Shown: positions 1 through 8,326 of the stretch, in pieces
How the letters are laid out: every line of letters starts with the position of its first letter
Position numbering within the stretch: the stretch's first letter is position 1
From: UBA5336 sp964492485
GTDB lineage: Bacteria; Pseudomonadota; Alphaproteobacteria; Caulobacterales; Hyphomonadaceae
Reading direction: 5' to 3'
Assembly (NCBI GenBank): GCA_964492485.1
Contig: CAZBKM010000001.1
Location: 124,001-188,000 of the forward strand
DNA: 64,000 nt
The notes under the pieces: generated by a model
Told to the model about the DNA's origin: nothing
Databases searched by the model: none
What the model saw: the letters and a program-made list of their open reading frames with translations, nothing else
Position numbers and translations under genes: made by a program

Positions 1-574
1 GCGCCGTCAGGTCGAGCCCCGACAGGGTGAGGTCGGTCCCCGCGCCGCGGTCGACATAGCGCACCGTGGCATTGGCCAGGCGGGCCCGGTCGATCCCGGC
101 GTCGACGCCACGTCCGGCCGGTGCCCCGTTACCGCCCGCTTGGCGCGACGGCGCGGTCTCGCCAGACGGTGCGCCGTCGCCCGCGCCAGGCGCGAAGGTC
201 CAGTTCGCGGTCCCGTCGGCCCGCCGCTCCAGCAGCACGTCGGCATCGTTGAACACGATCTCCGCCACCTCGACCCGGCCCGAAAACAGCGGCCACAGCC
301 TGACCACGCCGCGCAGCTCGCCGGCCTCCAGCAGCGTGTCCCGGCTGAACCCCTCGGGATTGGCGATGCGCACCCCGCCCACGCCGGCAGACAGCTCCGG
401 CAGGAGCGCCAGGTCCAGGCGTCCCGTCACCGCGACATCGCGGCCCAGCGCCTGGCTGGCGGCCCGCTCGATCTGGGTGCGGTAGACCTCGTTGGGGATC
501 AGGAAGGGCAGGGCCGCCAGCCCCACCAGAAGCAGGATCAGCGCCCCGCCGGCCAGGCTCAGAAATCGTTTCAT
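1..574 (-). CDS. AsmA family protein, N-terminal part
   Basis: The reading frame opens at the ATG at 574 and runs off the left edge, giving about 191 residues with no stop. It begins with a basic stretch and one hydrophobic segment (residues 5-25), then IPNEVYRTQIERAAS and a GRDVAVTGRLDLALLPE stretch, a pattern typical of the N-terminus of AsmA. Known members are inner-membrane-anchored proteins with long beta-rich periplasmic parts, implicated in phospholipid transport and outer membrane assembly. Positions near residues 115-150 are glycine- and alanine-rich and look like a linker. Only the N-terminal third or less is present, so the full domain composition cannot be judged. Confidence 0.85.
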   Translation of the reverse strand, partial: MKRFLSLAGGALILLLVGLAALPFLIPNEVYRTQIERAASQALGRDVAVTGRLDLALLPELSAGVGGVRIANPEGFSRDTLLEAGELRGVVRLWPLFSGRVEVAEIVFNDADVLLERRADGTANWTFAPGAGDGAPSGETAPSRQAGGNGAPAGRGVDAGIDRARLANATVRYVDRGAGTDLTLSGLDLTA

Positions 575-774
575 GGGTCGGGTCCTCAAACCGGTTTGAC
601 CGTCCCGGACGCGCCGTCCGGCCGGTTCACGCCGGGCCGTCGCACGCGGTCACGGGTCATGCGCAAGTTCCGTTCGCCGCCGAGTCCGTCGGCCGCGGAC
701 CCCTCCTAGACCGGCAAGGCGGCAGGATCATGACGCCTTTGCGCGCCCCGGCACAGAATCGTCGCGCGGGGTGC

Positions 775-803
775 TTGACCACCACGCGAGCGATCTGTAG
801 GGA
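775..803 (+). promoter_or_regulatory. Possible promoter of the tRNA-Asp gene
   Basis: TTGACC lies at 775-780 and, after a 17-base spacer, TAGGGA lies at 798-803. This would put transcription start about 10 bases before the tRNA. The -35 match is good and the -10 match is weak, so this rests mainly on position. Confidence 0.3.
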
Positions 804-819
804 ACCGGCTCACCGATGC

Positions 820-896
820 GCGGGTGTAGCTCAGTTGGTTAGAGTACCGGCCTGTCACGCCGGGGGTCGCGGGTTCGAGCCCCGTCACTCGCGCCA
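820..896 (+). tRNA. tRNA-Asp (GTC)
   Basis: A 77-base cloverleaf with the encoded CCA at 894-896. The acceptor stem is GCGGGTG (820-826) paired with CACTCGC (886-892), and the discriminator is G. The anticodon arm is CCGGC-CTGTCAC-GCCGG with anticodon GTC at 854-856. The T arm reads GCGGG-TTCGAGC-CCCGT. The 3' two thirds overlap, on the other strand, the end of the RES toxin frame. Confidence 0.97.
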
Positions 897-1690
897 GTTT
901 TCCATTCCATAGATTCGTCCGCCGGCCCCGGCGCGCCCGAGCGCGAACCGGTTTTGAACTGCGCCACGCCGTCGAGAAGCGCAATACTGAACCTTTCCCC
1001 CCCGAACTCATGGATCGCATGCACGCCGGTCTTGTTAAACCAAAGCCGCCAGGTCTGGTTCTGGCTGGGGGCGTTGGCGGCGAAGGCGGCACAGGACAGG
1101 ATCGCCGCGTTGGGACGATGCTGGGGATCGCGGACCGAGGCATAGCGGATCAGCTCGATACGCTCCGCACGCGCGACTTCTTCGAGTTGCTGGCACGCCT
1201 CGTAGTCGTTGGGATGCATCCAGAGGTCGGCCGCGTCGCTGAAGGGTTTTGACAGGAGATCTATCGCGGCATCGGTGCGGACCGGCACGTCGAATGCGGT
1301 GTGCTCGCTGGGGCGCGCCGGAAATGGTGTGCCCGGAGAGTCCGCGTAGAACAGCAGCAAATGAAACGCGGTTTCGATGATCGCGGTCGCCGGTTCTTCG
1401 GACGCATAATATACGCCGGGCGTCGGTCCGGCGCGGCGGAACCGTGACCCGTTCGGATAGAGGCCGTAGCGGAACGGCGTCATGTACAGATAGTGGAGCC
1501 CCGCGCAGTCCGGCGGCACCGGCGGTTTTGTTTCTTCGAGCATGTCTTCGAGCAGGCGCTGCTCATCCAGCGCATCAACAAGCTGAAGCGTGGAGACGAT
1601 GTGTTGCGCCTCCACGCAGCGCCAGAAAACGCGGGATACGCTTTGCCGCTCAGAGCGGAGCGCGTCTGGAATCCAGATAGGCAAGGCCAT
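839..1690 (-). CDS. RES domain toxin (NAD+-degrading type)
   Basis: A 283-residue frame starting with ATG at 1690, preceded by AGGA. It contains the RES-type core GSRFRRAG...GVYYASEEPATAIIET around residues 80-110. Characterised RES toxins (MbcT and relatives) degrade NAD+ and are neutralised by a Xre/MbcA antitoxin. Here the antitoxin lies immediately upstream and overlaps by 41 bases, the usual arrangement with the antitoxin first. The last 18-19 residues, rich in Arg and Asp, are encoded opposite the tRNA-Asp gene and the stop codon (839-841) sits inside that tRNA. This tail is not expected in the family; the domain itself probably ends near residue 245-265. Function is inferred from family and context. 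Confidence 0.85.
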   Translation of the reverse strand: MALPIWIPDALRSERQSVSRVFWRCVEAQHIVSTLQLVDALDEQRLLEDMLEETKPPVPPDCAGLHYLYMTPFRYGLYPNGSRFRRAGPTPGVYYASEEPATAIIETAFHLLLFYADSPGTPFPARPSEHTAFDVPVRTDAAIDLLSKPFSDAADLWMHPNDYEACQQLEEVARAERIELIRYASVRDPQHRPNAAILSCAAFAANAPSQNQTWRLWFNKTGVHAIHEFGGERFSIALLDGVAQFKTGSRSGAPGPADESMEWKTGASDGARTRDPRRDRPVL

Positions 1691-2027
1691 GGGTCAGTCC
1701 TGTAATCGTCTTGATCTGATCGAGTGGACGACCGCCAAGCGCCCGGTTTTCATTGCGTAGCCAGGCATTGGCCACCTCGCCGTCGCCGCCGGTGATCGCA
1801 TCAAGCGACCGGAACAGGCGCACGAACAGGGCGCCGAGTTCGAACGGCTTGGTGCCTTCCTCCAGCCGGTACTCGTCCTTGCGCATCCGCGACACGGTCG
1901 GTTCCGAGACGCCGAGAATCAGGGCCATGTCCTTGCCGGAAAGGCCAAGTTTTTCCCCGGCCCGGACCACGGCCATGGTCATCACCCGCGCCCGTTCCGG
2001 GGCATTCAATGCTGCCTTCCTGGACAT
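1650..2027 (-). CDS. Xre/MbcA/ParS-type antitoxin (DUF2384)
   Basis: A 125-residue protein. The start ATG at 2027 was chosen because GGAG lies six bases upstream; the frame stays open further upstream but without a comparable site. The N-terminal half holds a helix-turn-helix (KDMALILGVSEPTVSRMRK, residues about 33-52). The C-terminal half carries the toxin-binding motif ANAWLRNENRALGGRPLDQI typical of MbcA/ParS antitoxins. It is expected to bind the RES toxin and repress its own promoter. It overlaps the toxin start by 41 bases, indicating translational coupling. Confidence 0.9.
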   Translation of the reverse strand: MSRKAALNAPERARVMTMAVVRAGEKLGLSGKDMALILGVSEPTVSRMRKDEYRLEEGTKPFELGALFVRLFRSLDAITGGDGEVANAWLRNENRALGGRPLDQIKTITGLTHGLAYLDSRRAPL

Positions 2028-2055
2028 TTTCTGCTCCTGGTGGCTGGTGGCCCTT

Positions 2056-2095
2056 TCTGTGTGAATAATACATAGCATGAATTTCAGCAGAAAGA
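2056..2095 (-). promoter_or_regulatory. AT-rich segment, probable promoter/operator of the toxin-antitoxin pair
   Basis: The 40 bases just upstream of the antitoxin are far richer in A and T than the surroundings and include TATGTATTAT on the minus strand. TGAAT occurs twice about 14 bases apart (TGAATAATACATAGCATGAAT). Antitoxins of this class usually bind repeats over their own promoter. I cannot define the -35 and -10 boxes with certainty. Confidence 0.35.
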
Positions 2096-2273
2096 AATCT
2101 ATTGGTTGGCTCCGTCTCCGCGACCGCGTGACCCCTCCGGGAAAGTGTCTCGATGCGTCCTGCGCGCCGCCCGCAGGTCCGCCTTGGTGATTGCCTCCCC
2201 GCGCGCGATTGACCCCGATCAAGCCGGGCGGAGGAGAGGACTGGCACGCTCCACACTTTGAGGGGAGGGACCC

Positions 2274-2711
2274 ATGCGCCTCGAAACCGGAACCTTCGTG
2301 CTGGTCAGCGATGCCGGCAAGGCTCTGCTTCTGCAGAACAAGGGGGATGCGGACATTCTGGATCTCCGCGTCATTGACGTGCTGCAGGACGAGAATCCGC
2401 CATCGCGGGACCAGGGCCGTGATCGCCCCGGCCGGTTCCGCACGCCCGATGGCGGTAAGGCCGCGGCGGAAGACACCGATTGGCACGAGGCCCGGGAAAC
2501 GGCGTTCCTCGCGCGGGTTGCGGAGGTCACGCTCAAGACGGTTGCGGCCTCGACGCCGGCCGATCTGGTCCTTGCGGCGGATCCGCGCTCATTGGGAAAG
2601 CTGCGCCGGTTCCTGGCGGATTCGGGGTCGATCCAGCTCATTGCGGAAGTCCATCGCGACCTTGCCCATCAATCCGTGCCGCTGATCGAGGAGGCGATCA
2701 CCAGCGCCTAG
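2274..2711 (+). CDS. Host_attach (PF10116-type) protein
   Basis: A 145-residue protein with a strong ribosome site (GGGGAGGGACCC before ATG 2274). The pattern is that of the Host_attach family: an N-terminal beta region (TGTFVLVSDAGKALLLQNKG), a variable loop rich in Asp and Arg with FRTPDG, then LVLAADPRSLGKLRR near residues 97-112 and a C-terminal LIAEVHRDLAHQSVPLIEE helix. The family takes its name from an Agrobacterium attachment locus and has been related to bacterial eRF1-like domains; its biochemical role is not established. It is divergent from the toxin-antitoxin pair and appears to be a single-gene unit. Confidence 0.8.
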   Translation: MRLETGTFVLVSDAGKALLLQNKGDADILDLRVIDVLQDENPPSRDQGRDRPGRFRTPDGGKAAAEDTDWHEARETAFLARVAEVTLKTVAASTPADLVLAADPRSLGKLRRFLADSGSIQLIAEVHRDLAHQSVPLIEEAITSA

Positions 2712-2902
2712 GCGCGGCGGACGCGGATCGCCGCTTCGGCAAGGCCCCCGCCTCGATCCGCGCGTCCATCCGGTCATGCCCCCTTGCGCCCTGTGGTGGG
2801 GATGGTTGACTTAGGGGTGACGGGGGTCGGTGCCAGGGTGCTGCCCGGCGGGCGGCGCCAGGCCCGAATCGTGTTGCATGCCATCGAAAGGGTCAGGCCA
2901 GC

Positions 2903-4183
2903 ATGTCGATTGTCTCCACCGCCTCATCCGAGACGGCTGCCGGGTCCGCCGAAACCTCCCGGTTCCGGGAGAAGCGGGAGCGGATCGTCGATGCGGCGTC
3001 CGTTCTGATCGCGCGCCATGGCGTCCGGGGGCTGACCTTTGTGGACGTCGCCCAGGAGGTCGATCTCAATACCACGAGCATCACCTATTACTTCAAACGC
3101 AAGGAATTGCTGGCCGCCGCGTCGTTCGAGCGTGCACTGGCCTGCCTCGACGACCATGTGGAGACCGCCCGGCGTGAGGGAACGCCGCAGGACCGGGTGG
3201 CGGCGTTCCTGTCGCTGAGCCTCGATCATCTCTCCCGGATCCGGAAGGGCGAGGCCCGGCCGGTCTCGGGCCTGTCGGACATGCGGGCGATGGATGAGCC
3301 GGTTCGGTCCGAACTCTTCGCGCGCTTCATGGCGGTGTTCCGAAAGGTCCGCGCCTTCTTCGGCGATCTGGACGATCCGAGGACGAAGAGTCTCAACATC
3401 GCGCGCGCCCATGTGCTCGTGGAGAACGTGTTCTGGCTGCCGGCCTGGCTGCCGCGCTACTCGGCGGCAGATTTCGAGCGGGTGAACCTGCGCCTGTTCG
3501 AGCTGTTCGAGCGCGGTCTCGCCCCCGATGGCGCGGTCTGGATGCCGGACCGCCTGCACCTGCCCGAGGAGCGACAGGATGACCCCTCCGAGGCGGGGCT
3601 GGAGACCTTCCTGCGCGCGGCCACGCGGCTGATGAATGAGCGCGGCTATCGCGGCGCATCGGTGGAGCGGATCGCCTCGGAGATCAACGTAACCAAGGGC
3701 AGCTTCTACCATCACCTCGACGGGAAGGATGCCCTGGTGCTGGAATGCTTCCAGCGCAGCTACAATCGCGTTTCGCAGGTCCAGCACCTGGCGAACGCTG
3801 CAGGGGGCAGCCACTGGCACCGGCTGAGTTCCACCGTCGCCACGCTGCTCGACATCCAGTTCGAGGACAGTTTCCCGCTTCTGCGCACCACGGCGCTGCA
3901 GGTCCTGCCCGCGGAGCTGCGCAGCCGGGTCGTCGACCGGTCCAACCGCATGGCGCGGCGTTTCGCGGGCATGATGATCGACGGAATCACCGAAGGGTCG
4001 ATCCGCCCCATTGATCCGCTGATCGCCAGCCAGGCGCTGATGGCGATGCTGAACGCCGCCATCGATCTGCGCCGCTGGGCCGATGGCCAGGCCCGGCCGG
4101 TCGCGATCCGGGACTATGCCTCGACCCTCGCTTACGGACTGTTTCGCGAACCGCCCCAGGATGATCCTGGCACCGGCGGATGA
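2903..4183 (+). CDS. Tandem TetR-type regulator with two DNA-binding domains
   Basis: A 426-residue protein, about twice the normal TetR length. Residues about 22-70 form a first TetR helix-turn-helix (RERIVDAASVLIARHGVRGL followed by VDLNTTSITYYFKRKELL). Residues about 228-275 form a second (FLRAATRLMNERGYRG, then INVTKGSFYHHLDGKDALV). Each is followed by its own all-helical ligand-type domain. The single long frame has no internal stop, so this is a real fusion and not two overlapping genes. It could act as an intramolecular pseudo-dimer. No adjacent target is obvious; fatty-acid or xenobiotic metabolism is a guess. The start ATG 2903 has a weak AGG six bases upstream. Confidence 0.88.
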   Translation: MSIVSTASSETAAGSAETSRFREKRERIVDAASVLIARHGVRGLTFVDVAQEVDLNTTSITYYFKRKELLAAASFERALACLDDHVETARREGTPQDRVAAFLSLSLDHLSRIRKGEARPVSGLSDMRAMDEPVRSELFARFMAVFRKVRAFFGDLDDPRTKSLNIARAHVLVENVFWLPAWLPRYSAADFERVNLRLFELFERGLAPDGAVWMPDRLHLPEERQDDPSEAGLETFLRAATRLMNERGYRGASVERIASEINVTKGSFYHHLDGKDALVLECFQRSYNRVSQVQHLANAAGGSHWHRLSSTVATLLDIQFEDSFPLLRTTALQVLPAELRSRVVDRSNRMARRFAGMMIDGITEGSIRPIDPLIASQALMAMLNAAIDLRRWADGQARPVAIRDYASTLAYGLFREPPQDDPGTGG

Positions 4184-4218
4184 AGCCCGCCCGGCGTTCG
4201 GGGCATGGGGGACTTGAT

Positions 4219-4295
4219 TGGTCGGAGTGGCAGGATTCGAACCTACGACCCCTGCCTCCCGAAGACAGTGCTCTACCAGGCTGAGCTACACTCCG
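4219..4295 (-). tRNA. tRNA-Pro (CGG)
   Basis: A 77-base cloverleaf on the minus strand with encoded CCA (4219-4221). The acceptor CGGAGTG (from 4295) pairs with CACTCCG. The anticodon arm is CTGTC-TTCGGGA-GGCAG, giving anticodon CGG. The T loop is GTTCGAATC. Confidence 0.97.
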
Positions 4296-4340
4296 ACATG
4301 GCGCGCCGGGAACCCGTGAGGGGTGCGCGCCGGAACCGGG

Positions 4341-4369
4341 GTTATTGTCAAAACTCGCGGTCATGACAA
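4341..4369 (-). promoter_or_regulatory. Probable promoter of tRNA-Pro
   Basis: On the minus strand TTGTCA (4364-4369) is separated by 17 bases from AATAAC (4341-4346), about 45 bases upstream of the tRNA. A TTGACA also overlaps at 4347-4352. This lies between the icd stop and the tRNA, so the tRNA need not depend on icd transcription. Confidence 0.4.
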
Positions 4370-4422
4370 GGGGGCACACGCCCCGTCCCCGGCGGATTCT
4401 TTTCGGTGTTCGGTGAACGGGG

Positions 4423-5646
4423 TCAGCCGCCCTGGGTCATGATCTTCTCGAAATTCTCACCCACGGCGGTCAAGAAGCCCTCGGTGGTCAGCCACTCCTG
4501 TTCCGGCCCGACCAGAAGGGCAAGGTCCTTCGTCATCTGCCCGTTCTCGACGCTCCGGATCACGGATTTCTCAAGTTTCAGGGCAAAGTCGGTCACCTCG
4601 GGCGTGGCGTCCATGCGTCCGCGGTGGGCGATGCCACGGGTCCAGGCGAAGATCGAGGCGATGGAGTTCGTGGACGTCGCCTCGCCGCGCTGGTGGGCGC
4701 GGTAATGGCGGGTCACGGTCCCATGCGCCGCCTCTGCCTCCACGGTCTTGCCGTCGGGCGTCATCAGGACGGACGTCATGAGGCCGAGCGATCCGAAGCC
4801 CTGGGCCACCGTGTCGGACTGCACGTCGCCATCATAGTTCTTGCAGGCCCAGACATAGCCCCCCGACCATTTGAGGCACGCCGCCACCATGTCGTCGATC
4901 AGCCGGTGTTCATACGTGCCGTTGAAGGCCTCGAACCTGTCCTTGAATTCCGTCTCGTAAACCTCCTGGAACAGGTCCTTGAACCGGCCGTCATAGGCCT
5001 TGAGGATGGTGTTCTTCGTCGACAGGTAGACGGGCCATTTCCGCTGCAGGCCGAAATTCAGACAGGCGCGGGCGAAGTCGCGGATCGACTCATCCAGATT
5101 GTACATGGCCATGGCCACGCCTGAGCCCTGGAAGTCGTAGACCTCGTAGTCCAGGGTCTCCGAACCGTCCTCGGCCTCCCAGGTGATCTTGAGCTTGCCC
5201 TTGCCCGGCACCCGGAAATCCGTGGCGCGGTACTGGTCGCCAAAGGCATGCCGCCCGATCACCACCGGCTGCGTCCAGCCCGGCACCAGGCGCGGCACAT
5301 TGGCGATGACGATCGGCTCCCGGAACACCACGCCGCCCAGGATGTTGCGGATCGTGCCGTTGGGGCTGCGCCACATCTTCTTCAGGCCGAACTCCTCGAC
5401 CCGGGCCTCGTCGGGCGTGATGGTCGCGCATTTCACGCCGACCCCGTGCTCCTTGATGGCCCGGGCTGCCTCGACGGTGATCTGGTCGTCGGTCTCGTCC
5501 CGCATCTGGATCGAGAGGTCGTAATATCTGAGATCGACGTCGAGATAGGGATGGATCAGGCGCTCCTTGATCATCGCCCAGATGATCCGGGTCATCTCAT
5601 CGCCATCGAGCTCAACGATCGGGTTCTCGACCTTGATCTTCGCCAT
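4423..5646 (-). CDS. icd: NADP-dependent isocitrate dehydrogenase
   Basis: A 407-residue homodimeric, eukaryote-like isocitrate dehydrogenase that oxidises isocitrate to 2-oxoglutarate with NADP+ in the citric acid cycle. Family hallmarks include the start KVENPIVELDGDEMTRIIW, the substrate loop WRSPNGTIRNILGG (about residues 93-106), the RHAFGDQYRATD segment, the metal-binding aspartate region around YDGDVQSD and the AAHGTVTRHYR cofactor motif. Length is normal for the type. It is monocistronic and preceded by a good sigma70-like promoter and the ribosome site AAAGGA. Confidence 0.97.
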   Translation of the reverse strand: MAKIKVENPIVELDGDEMTRIIWAMIKERLIHPYLDVDLRYYDLSIQMRDETDDQITVEAARAIKEHGVGVKCATITPDEARVEEFGLKKMWRSPNGTIRNILGGVVFREPIVIANVPRLVPGWTQPVVIGRHAFGDQYRATDFRVPGKGKLKITWEAEDGSETLDYEVYDFQGSGVAMAMYNLDESIRDFARACLNFGLQRKWPVYLSTKNTILKAYDGRFKDLFQEVYETEFKDRFEAFNGTYEHRLIDDMVAACLKWSGGYVWACKNYDGDVQSDTVAQGFGSLGLMTSVLMTPDGKTVEAEAAHGTVTRHYRAHQRGEATSTNSIASIFAWTRGIAHRGRMDATPEVTDFALKLEKSVIRSVENGQMTKDLALLVGPEQEWLTTEGFLTAVGENFEKIMTQGG

Positions 5647-5678
5647 GGGCTGGTCCTTTCGGTGATGTGTCTGGCTGG

Positions 5679-5706
5679 GCTATAGCAGAGGCCGCAAGCG
5701 CGTCAA
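5679..5706 (-). promoter_or_regulatory. Promoter of icd
   Basis: On the minus strand TTGACG (5701-5706) is followed after 16 bases by TATAGC (5679-5684). This would give a leader of roughly 25 bases before the icd start, with AAAGGA positioned for initiation. It is the best sigma70-like match I found in the window. Confidence 0.55.
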
Positions 5707-5784
5707 AAGCTGCGCCTTCGTCTAAGGTCGGAGGTCCGGCGCGCCCGCCGTCCGTCATCCCAGCAGGAGTGCCCCAATCCGCCC

Positions 5785-6564
5785 ATGACCCCTTCCACCA
5801 GCTTGCCGCCCGCCCTCATCCTCGTGCACCCGCAACTCGGCGAGAATATCGGCGCGGCGGCCCGCGTGATGCTGAATTTCGGATTGACGGATCTGCGTCT
5901 GGTCGCGCCGCGCGATGGCTGGCCCAACCCCGCAGCCGAGCCAATGGCCGCCGGTGCGTTCGAGGCCGGGGTCACCGTCCGGGTCTTCGAGACCGTGGAG
6001 GCCGGCGTTGCGGACCTGACCCATGTGCTTGCGACCACCGCCCGGCCGCGTGGGATGGAGAAGGACGTTCTGGAAACGGCCGGCGCGGTGGCGCGCCTGG
6101 CGGCGCGGCCGGGGCAGGGGGGCGTGATGTTCGGGGCGGAGAAGTCCGGCTTGCCCAACGACGCGGTCGCGCTGGCCGACGCCATCCTCACCTACCCGGT
6201 AAACCCGTCCTTTGCCTCGCTGAACCTCGCGCAGGCTGTCGGCGTCTTCGCCCATGCCTGGGGTGCGCGCGGCGGTGGGCTGGGCAAGTTCGACGGGGCG
6301 GGGGCCGAGCGCGCACCGCCCGCCGCACGGGGCGACATCCTCCGGATGTTCGAGCATTTCGAGAGGGAGCTCGAACGCGCAGGCTTCTTCTATCCCCCCG
6401 AGAAGACGCCCCTGATGACGCGGAACCTGCGCAATGCCCTGGTCCGTGCCGACTGGAGCGCGCAGGAAGTGCGCACTTTCCGCGGCGCCATCAAGGCCCT
6501 GGCCTTGGGCCGCGGCGCGGCACGGATCGAGCGTGAGGATGGGGACGGGACCGATCAGGCCTGA
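5785..6564 (+). CDS. trmJ: TrmJ-type tRNA/rRNA 2'-O-methyltransferase (SPOUT)
   Basis: A 259-residue SPOUT-fold RNA methyltransferase of the TrmH group 1/TrmJ class. The N-terminal motif LVHPQLGENIGAAARVMLNF (residues 12-32), the central VMFGAEKSGLPNDAV and the knot motif NLAQAVGVFAHAWG match the SAM-binding trefoil of TrmJ, which methylates the ribose at position 32 of tRNAs. The C-terminal extension with MTRNLRNALVRADWSAQEV is the usual TrmJ tail. Its stop overlaps the convergent truA end by about 10 bases. The exact RNA target cannot be read from sequence. Confidence 0.88.
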   Translation: MTPSTSLPPALILVHPQLGENIGAAARVMLNFGLTDLRLVAPRDGWPNPAAEPMAAGAFEAGVTVRVFETVEAGVADLTHVLATTARPRGMEKDVLETAGAVARLAARPGQGGVMFGAEKSGLPNDAVALADAILTYPVNPSFASLNLAQAVGVFAHAWGARGGGLGKFDGAGAERAPPAARGDILRMFEHFERELERAGFFYPPEKTPLMTRNLRNALVRADWSAQEVRTFRGAIKALALGRGAARIEREDGDGTDQA

Positions 6565-7322
6565 GGCGTATCGCCCGCAGGGTCGGGATAATCGACCCGT
6601 TCCAGGAACAGGCCGTCTGGCGGCGCCACGGGACCGCAGGCGGCCCGGTCGGCCCGCGCCAGTATGTCTGCGATCCACGCAACCGGCCGTTTGCCGCGCC
6701 CCACCTCGACCAGGCTTCCGACCATCGAGCGAACCTGCCGGTGCAGGAAGGAGCGTGCAGAACAGGTCACTTCCACCACATCGCCGTAGCGGGTGACGCC
6801 GATCCGATCGAGCGTCTTTACGGGCGTCTCTGCCTGACACTCGGAATCGCGAAACGTCGAGAAGTCGTGCGTGCCTGTAAGCGCCTGGGCTGCGGCGTGC
6901 ATCGCGTTCGGGTCGAGCCGGCTGGCCACGCGCCAGGCGAGGCCGCGCTCGAAGGTGAGCGGCGCACGGCGATTCACGATGGTATAGCGGTACTGTCGAC
7001 CGATCGCCGAGAACCGGGCGTGGAAGCGTTCGTCCACTTCTCGCGCGGACAGGACCGCCACCGGCACCGGGCGCAGATGTGCGTTGAGCGCGTCCGGGAG
7101 CCGGTCGACCGGGCGCGCCACCCTGAGGTCCAGATGCGCCACCTGACCGGTGGCATGTACGCCGGAATCGGTGCGACCCGCCCCATGGACCGCCACGGGC
7201 GCCCCATCCAGGGCTTCGGCGGCGGTCTCCAGTGCGGCCTGCACCGAGGGCTGGTCGGCCTGGCGCTGCCAACCTGCAAAGGCGCGCCCGTCATACTCCA
7301 CCGTCAGCCGGTAGCGGGGCAT
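6555..7322 (-). CDS. truA: tRNA pseudouridine(38-40) synthase
   Basis: A 255-residue TruA, which isomerises uridines 38-40 in the anticodon arm. The start MPRYRLTVEYDGRAFAGWQRQ is canonical, and GAGRTDSGVHATGQVAH (about residues 48-64) contains the catalytic Asp in GRTDSGVHA. The later segment FLHRQVRSMVGSLVEVGRGK is also diagnostic. The start at 7322 overlaps the fmt stop in a TGATG arrangement, so the two are translationally coupled. It is the last gene of the rmuC-def-fmt-truA run. Confidence 0.97.
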   Translation of the reverse strand: MPRYRLTVEYDGRAFAGWQRQADQPSVQAALETAAEALDGAPVAVHGAGRTDSGVHATGQVAHLDLRVARPVDRLPDALNAHLRPVPVAVLSAREVDERFHARFSAIGRQYRYTIVNRRAPLTFERGLAWRVASRLDPNAMHAAAQALTGTHDFSTFRDSECQAETPVKTLDRIGVTRYGDVVEVTCSARSFLHRQVRSMVGSLVEVGRGKRPVAWIADILARADRAACGPVAPPDGLFLERVDYPDPAGDTPQA

Positions 7323-8278
7323 CAGCCAAACACCGTGCCAGGCACGAGCCCGGCGCCCCGAATGAATGTCGCGCCGTCGACCGGTGTCCTTCCCGCGCGC
7401 TGGACCTGCAGCAGCCGGACCGCACGGCCATCGCCGCAGGCCACGGTGCACGCCGCATCCAGAAGCGTGCCCGCCGGCACATCGCCCAGTCCGTCGGCGC
7501 GGTCGACGGCGGCACTCATCAGCGCCTTGACGGCGCCAGACGCCTCGCGACCGCGTGTCATCTGGAACGTCGCGCCGGGGACGGGCGCGAGGCCGCGGAT
7601 CTGCGCGTCGAGTTCGCTCGCAGGACGGGTCCAGTCGATGGGCCGGTCCTCTGCCGTGATCTTGTGGGCGTAGGTGATGCCCGTTTCAGCCTGAGGGATC
7701 GGAACCAGGCTACCGTCCGCCCAGCCGGCAAGCGCCTCGGGCGCCAAATCCGCGGCCAGGTCGGCAAGGCGATCATGCAGCGTGCCGGACGTATCGGTCG
7801 TGCCGATGGCGGTGCGTCGCGTCGCCAGGACCGGTCCCGTGTCCAGTCCCGGTGCCATCACCATGGCCTGGACGCCTGTCTCTCGATCGCCAGCCATCAC
7901 CGCGCGCTGGATCGGGGCCGCGCCGCGCCAGCGGGGCAGCAGACTGGCATGCAGGTTCAGGCAGCCCAGGCGCGGCGCCTCCAGGATCGCGCGCGGCAGG
8001 ATCAGCCCGTAGGCAATCACCACGGCGGCGTCGAGCGCAAGAGCCGCGAAGGCCGTATGCTCGGCTTCGGGTTTAAGGCTGGCGGGCGTGCGCACCGGCA
8101 CCCCAAGCGTATCGGCACGGATATGGACGGGTGTGGGTCGGAGCTGGCGGCCCCGTCCCGCTGGCTTGGGCGGCTGGGAATAGACACACGCGACCTCGTG
8201 TCCCGCCTCCAGAAGGGCATCCAGGGTCGGTACCGCGAAATCGGGACTGCCCATGAAGGCGAGGCGCAGACGGGTCAT
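7322..8278 (-). CDS. fmt: Methionyl-tRNA formyltransferase
   Basis: A 318-residue enzyme that formylates initiator Met-tRNA using 10-formyl-tetrahydrofolate. It begins MTRLRLAFMGSPDFAVPTLD, has the catalytic NLHASLLPRWRGAAPIQRA segment (about residues 107-125; Asn and His in the active site) and the GVQAMVMAPGLDTGPVL motif, followed by a C-terminal tRNA-binding domain. It lies downstream of def, matching the functional pairing of formylation and deformylation, and shares one base with truA (TGATG). Confidence 0.97.
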   Translation of the reverse strand: MTRLRLAFMGSPDFAVPTLDALLEAGHEVACVYSQPPKPAGRGRQLRPTPVHIRADTLGVPVRTPASLKPEAEHTAFAALALDAAVVIAYGLILPRAILEAPRLGCLNLHASLLPRWRGAAPIQRAVMAGDRETGVQAMVMAPGLDTGPVLATRRTAIGTTDTSGTLHDRLADLAADLAPEALAGWADGSLVPIPQAETGITYAHKITAEDRPIDWTRPASELDAQIRGLAPVPGATFQMTRGREASGAVKALMSAAVDRADGLGDVPAGTLLDAACTVACGDGRAVRLLQVQRAGRTPVDGATFIRGAGLVPGTVFG

Positions 8279-8326
8279 GGCACGCTGTTTCGGGCAGGGG
8301 GCATGGGCCGGGGGGGCGCCGCAGGC

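Noticed and set aside
820..2270. Genomic island integrated at tRNA-Asp
   Set aside because: No integrase, no duplicated tRNA 3' end and no prophage gene were seen; only the toxin-antitoxin pair abuts the tRNA.
2903..4183. Two separate overlapping TetR genes
   Set aside because: The frame is continuous with no internal stop; I saw no convincing ribosome site plus start before the second domain.
5755..7272. A 505-codon minus-strand frame overlapping trmJ and truA
   Set aside because: Arg/Gly/Pro-rich low-complexity translation without domain features; both real genes are certain.
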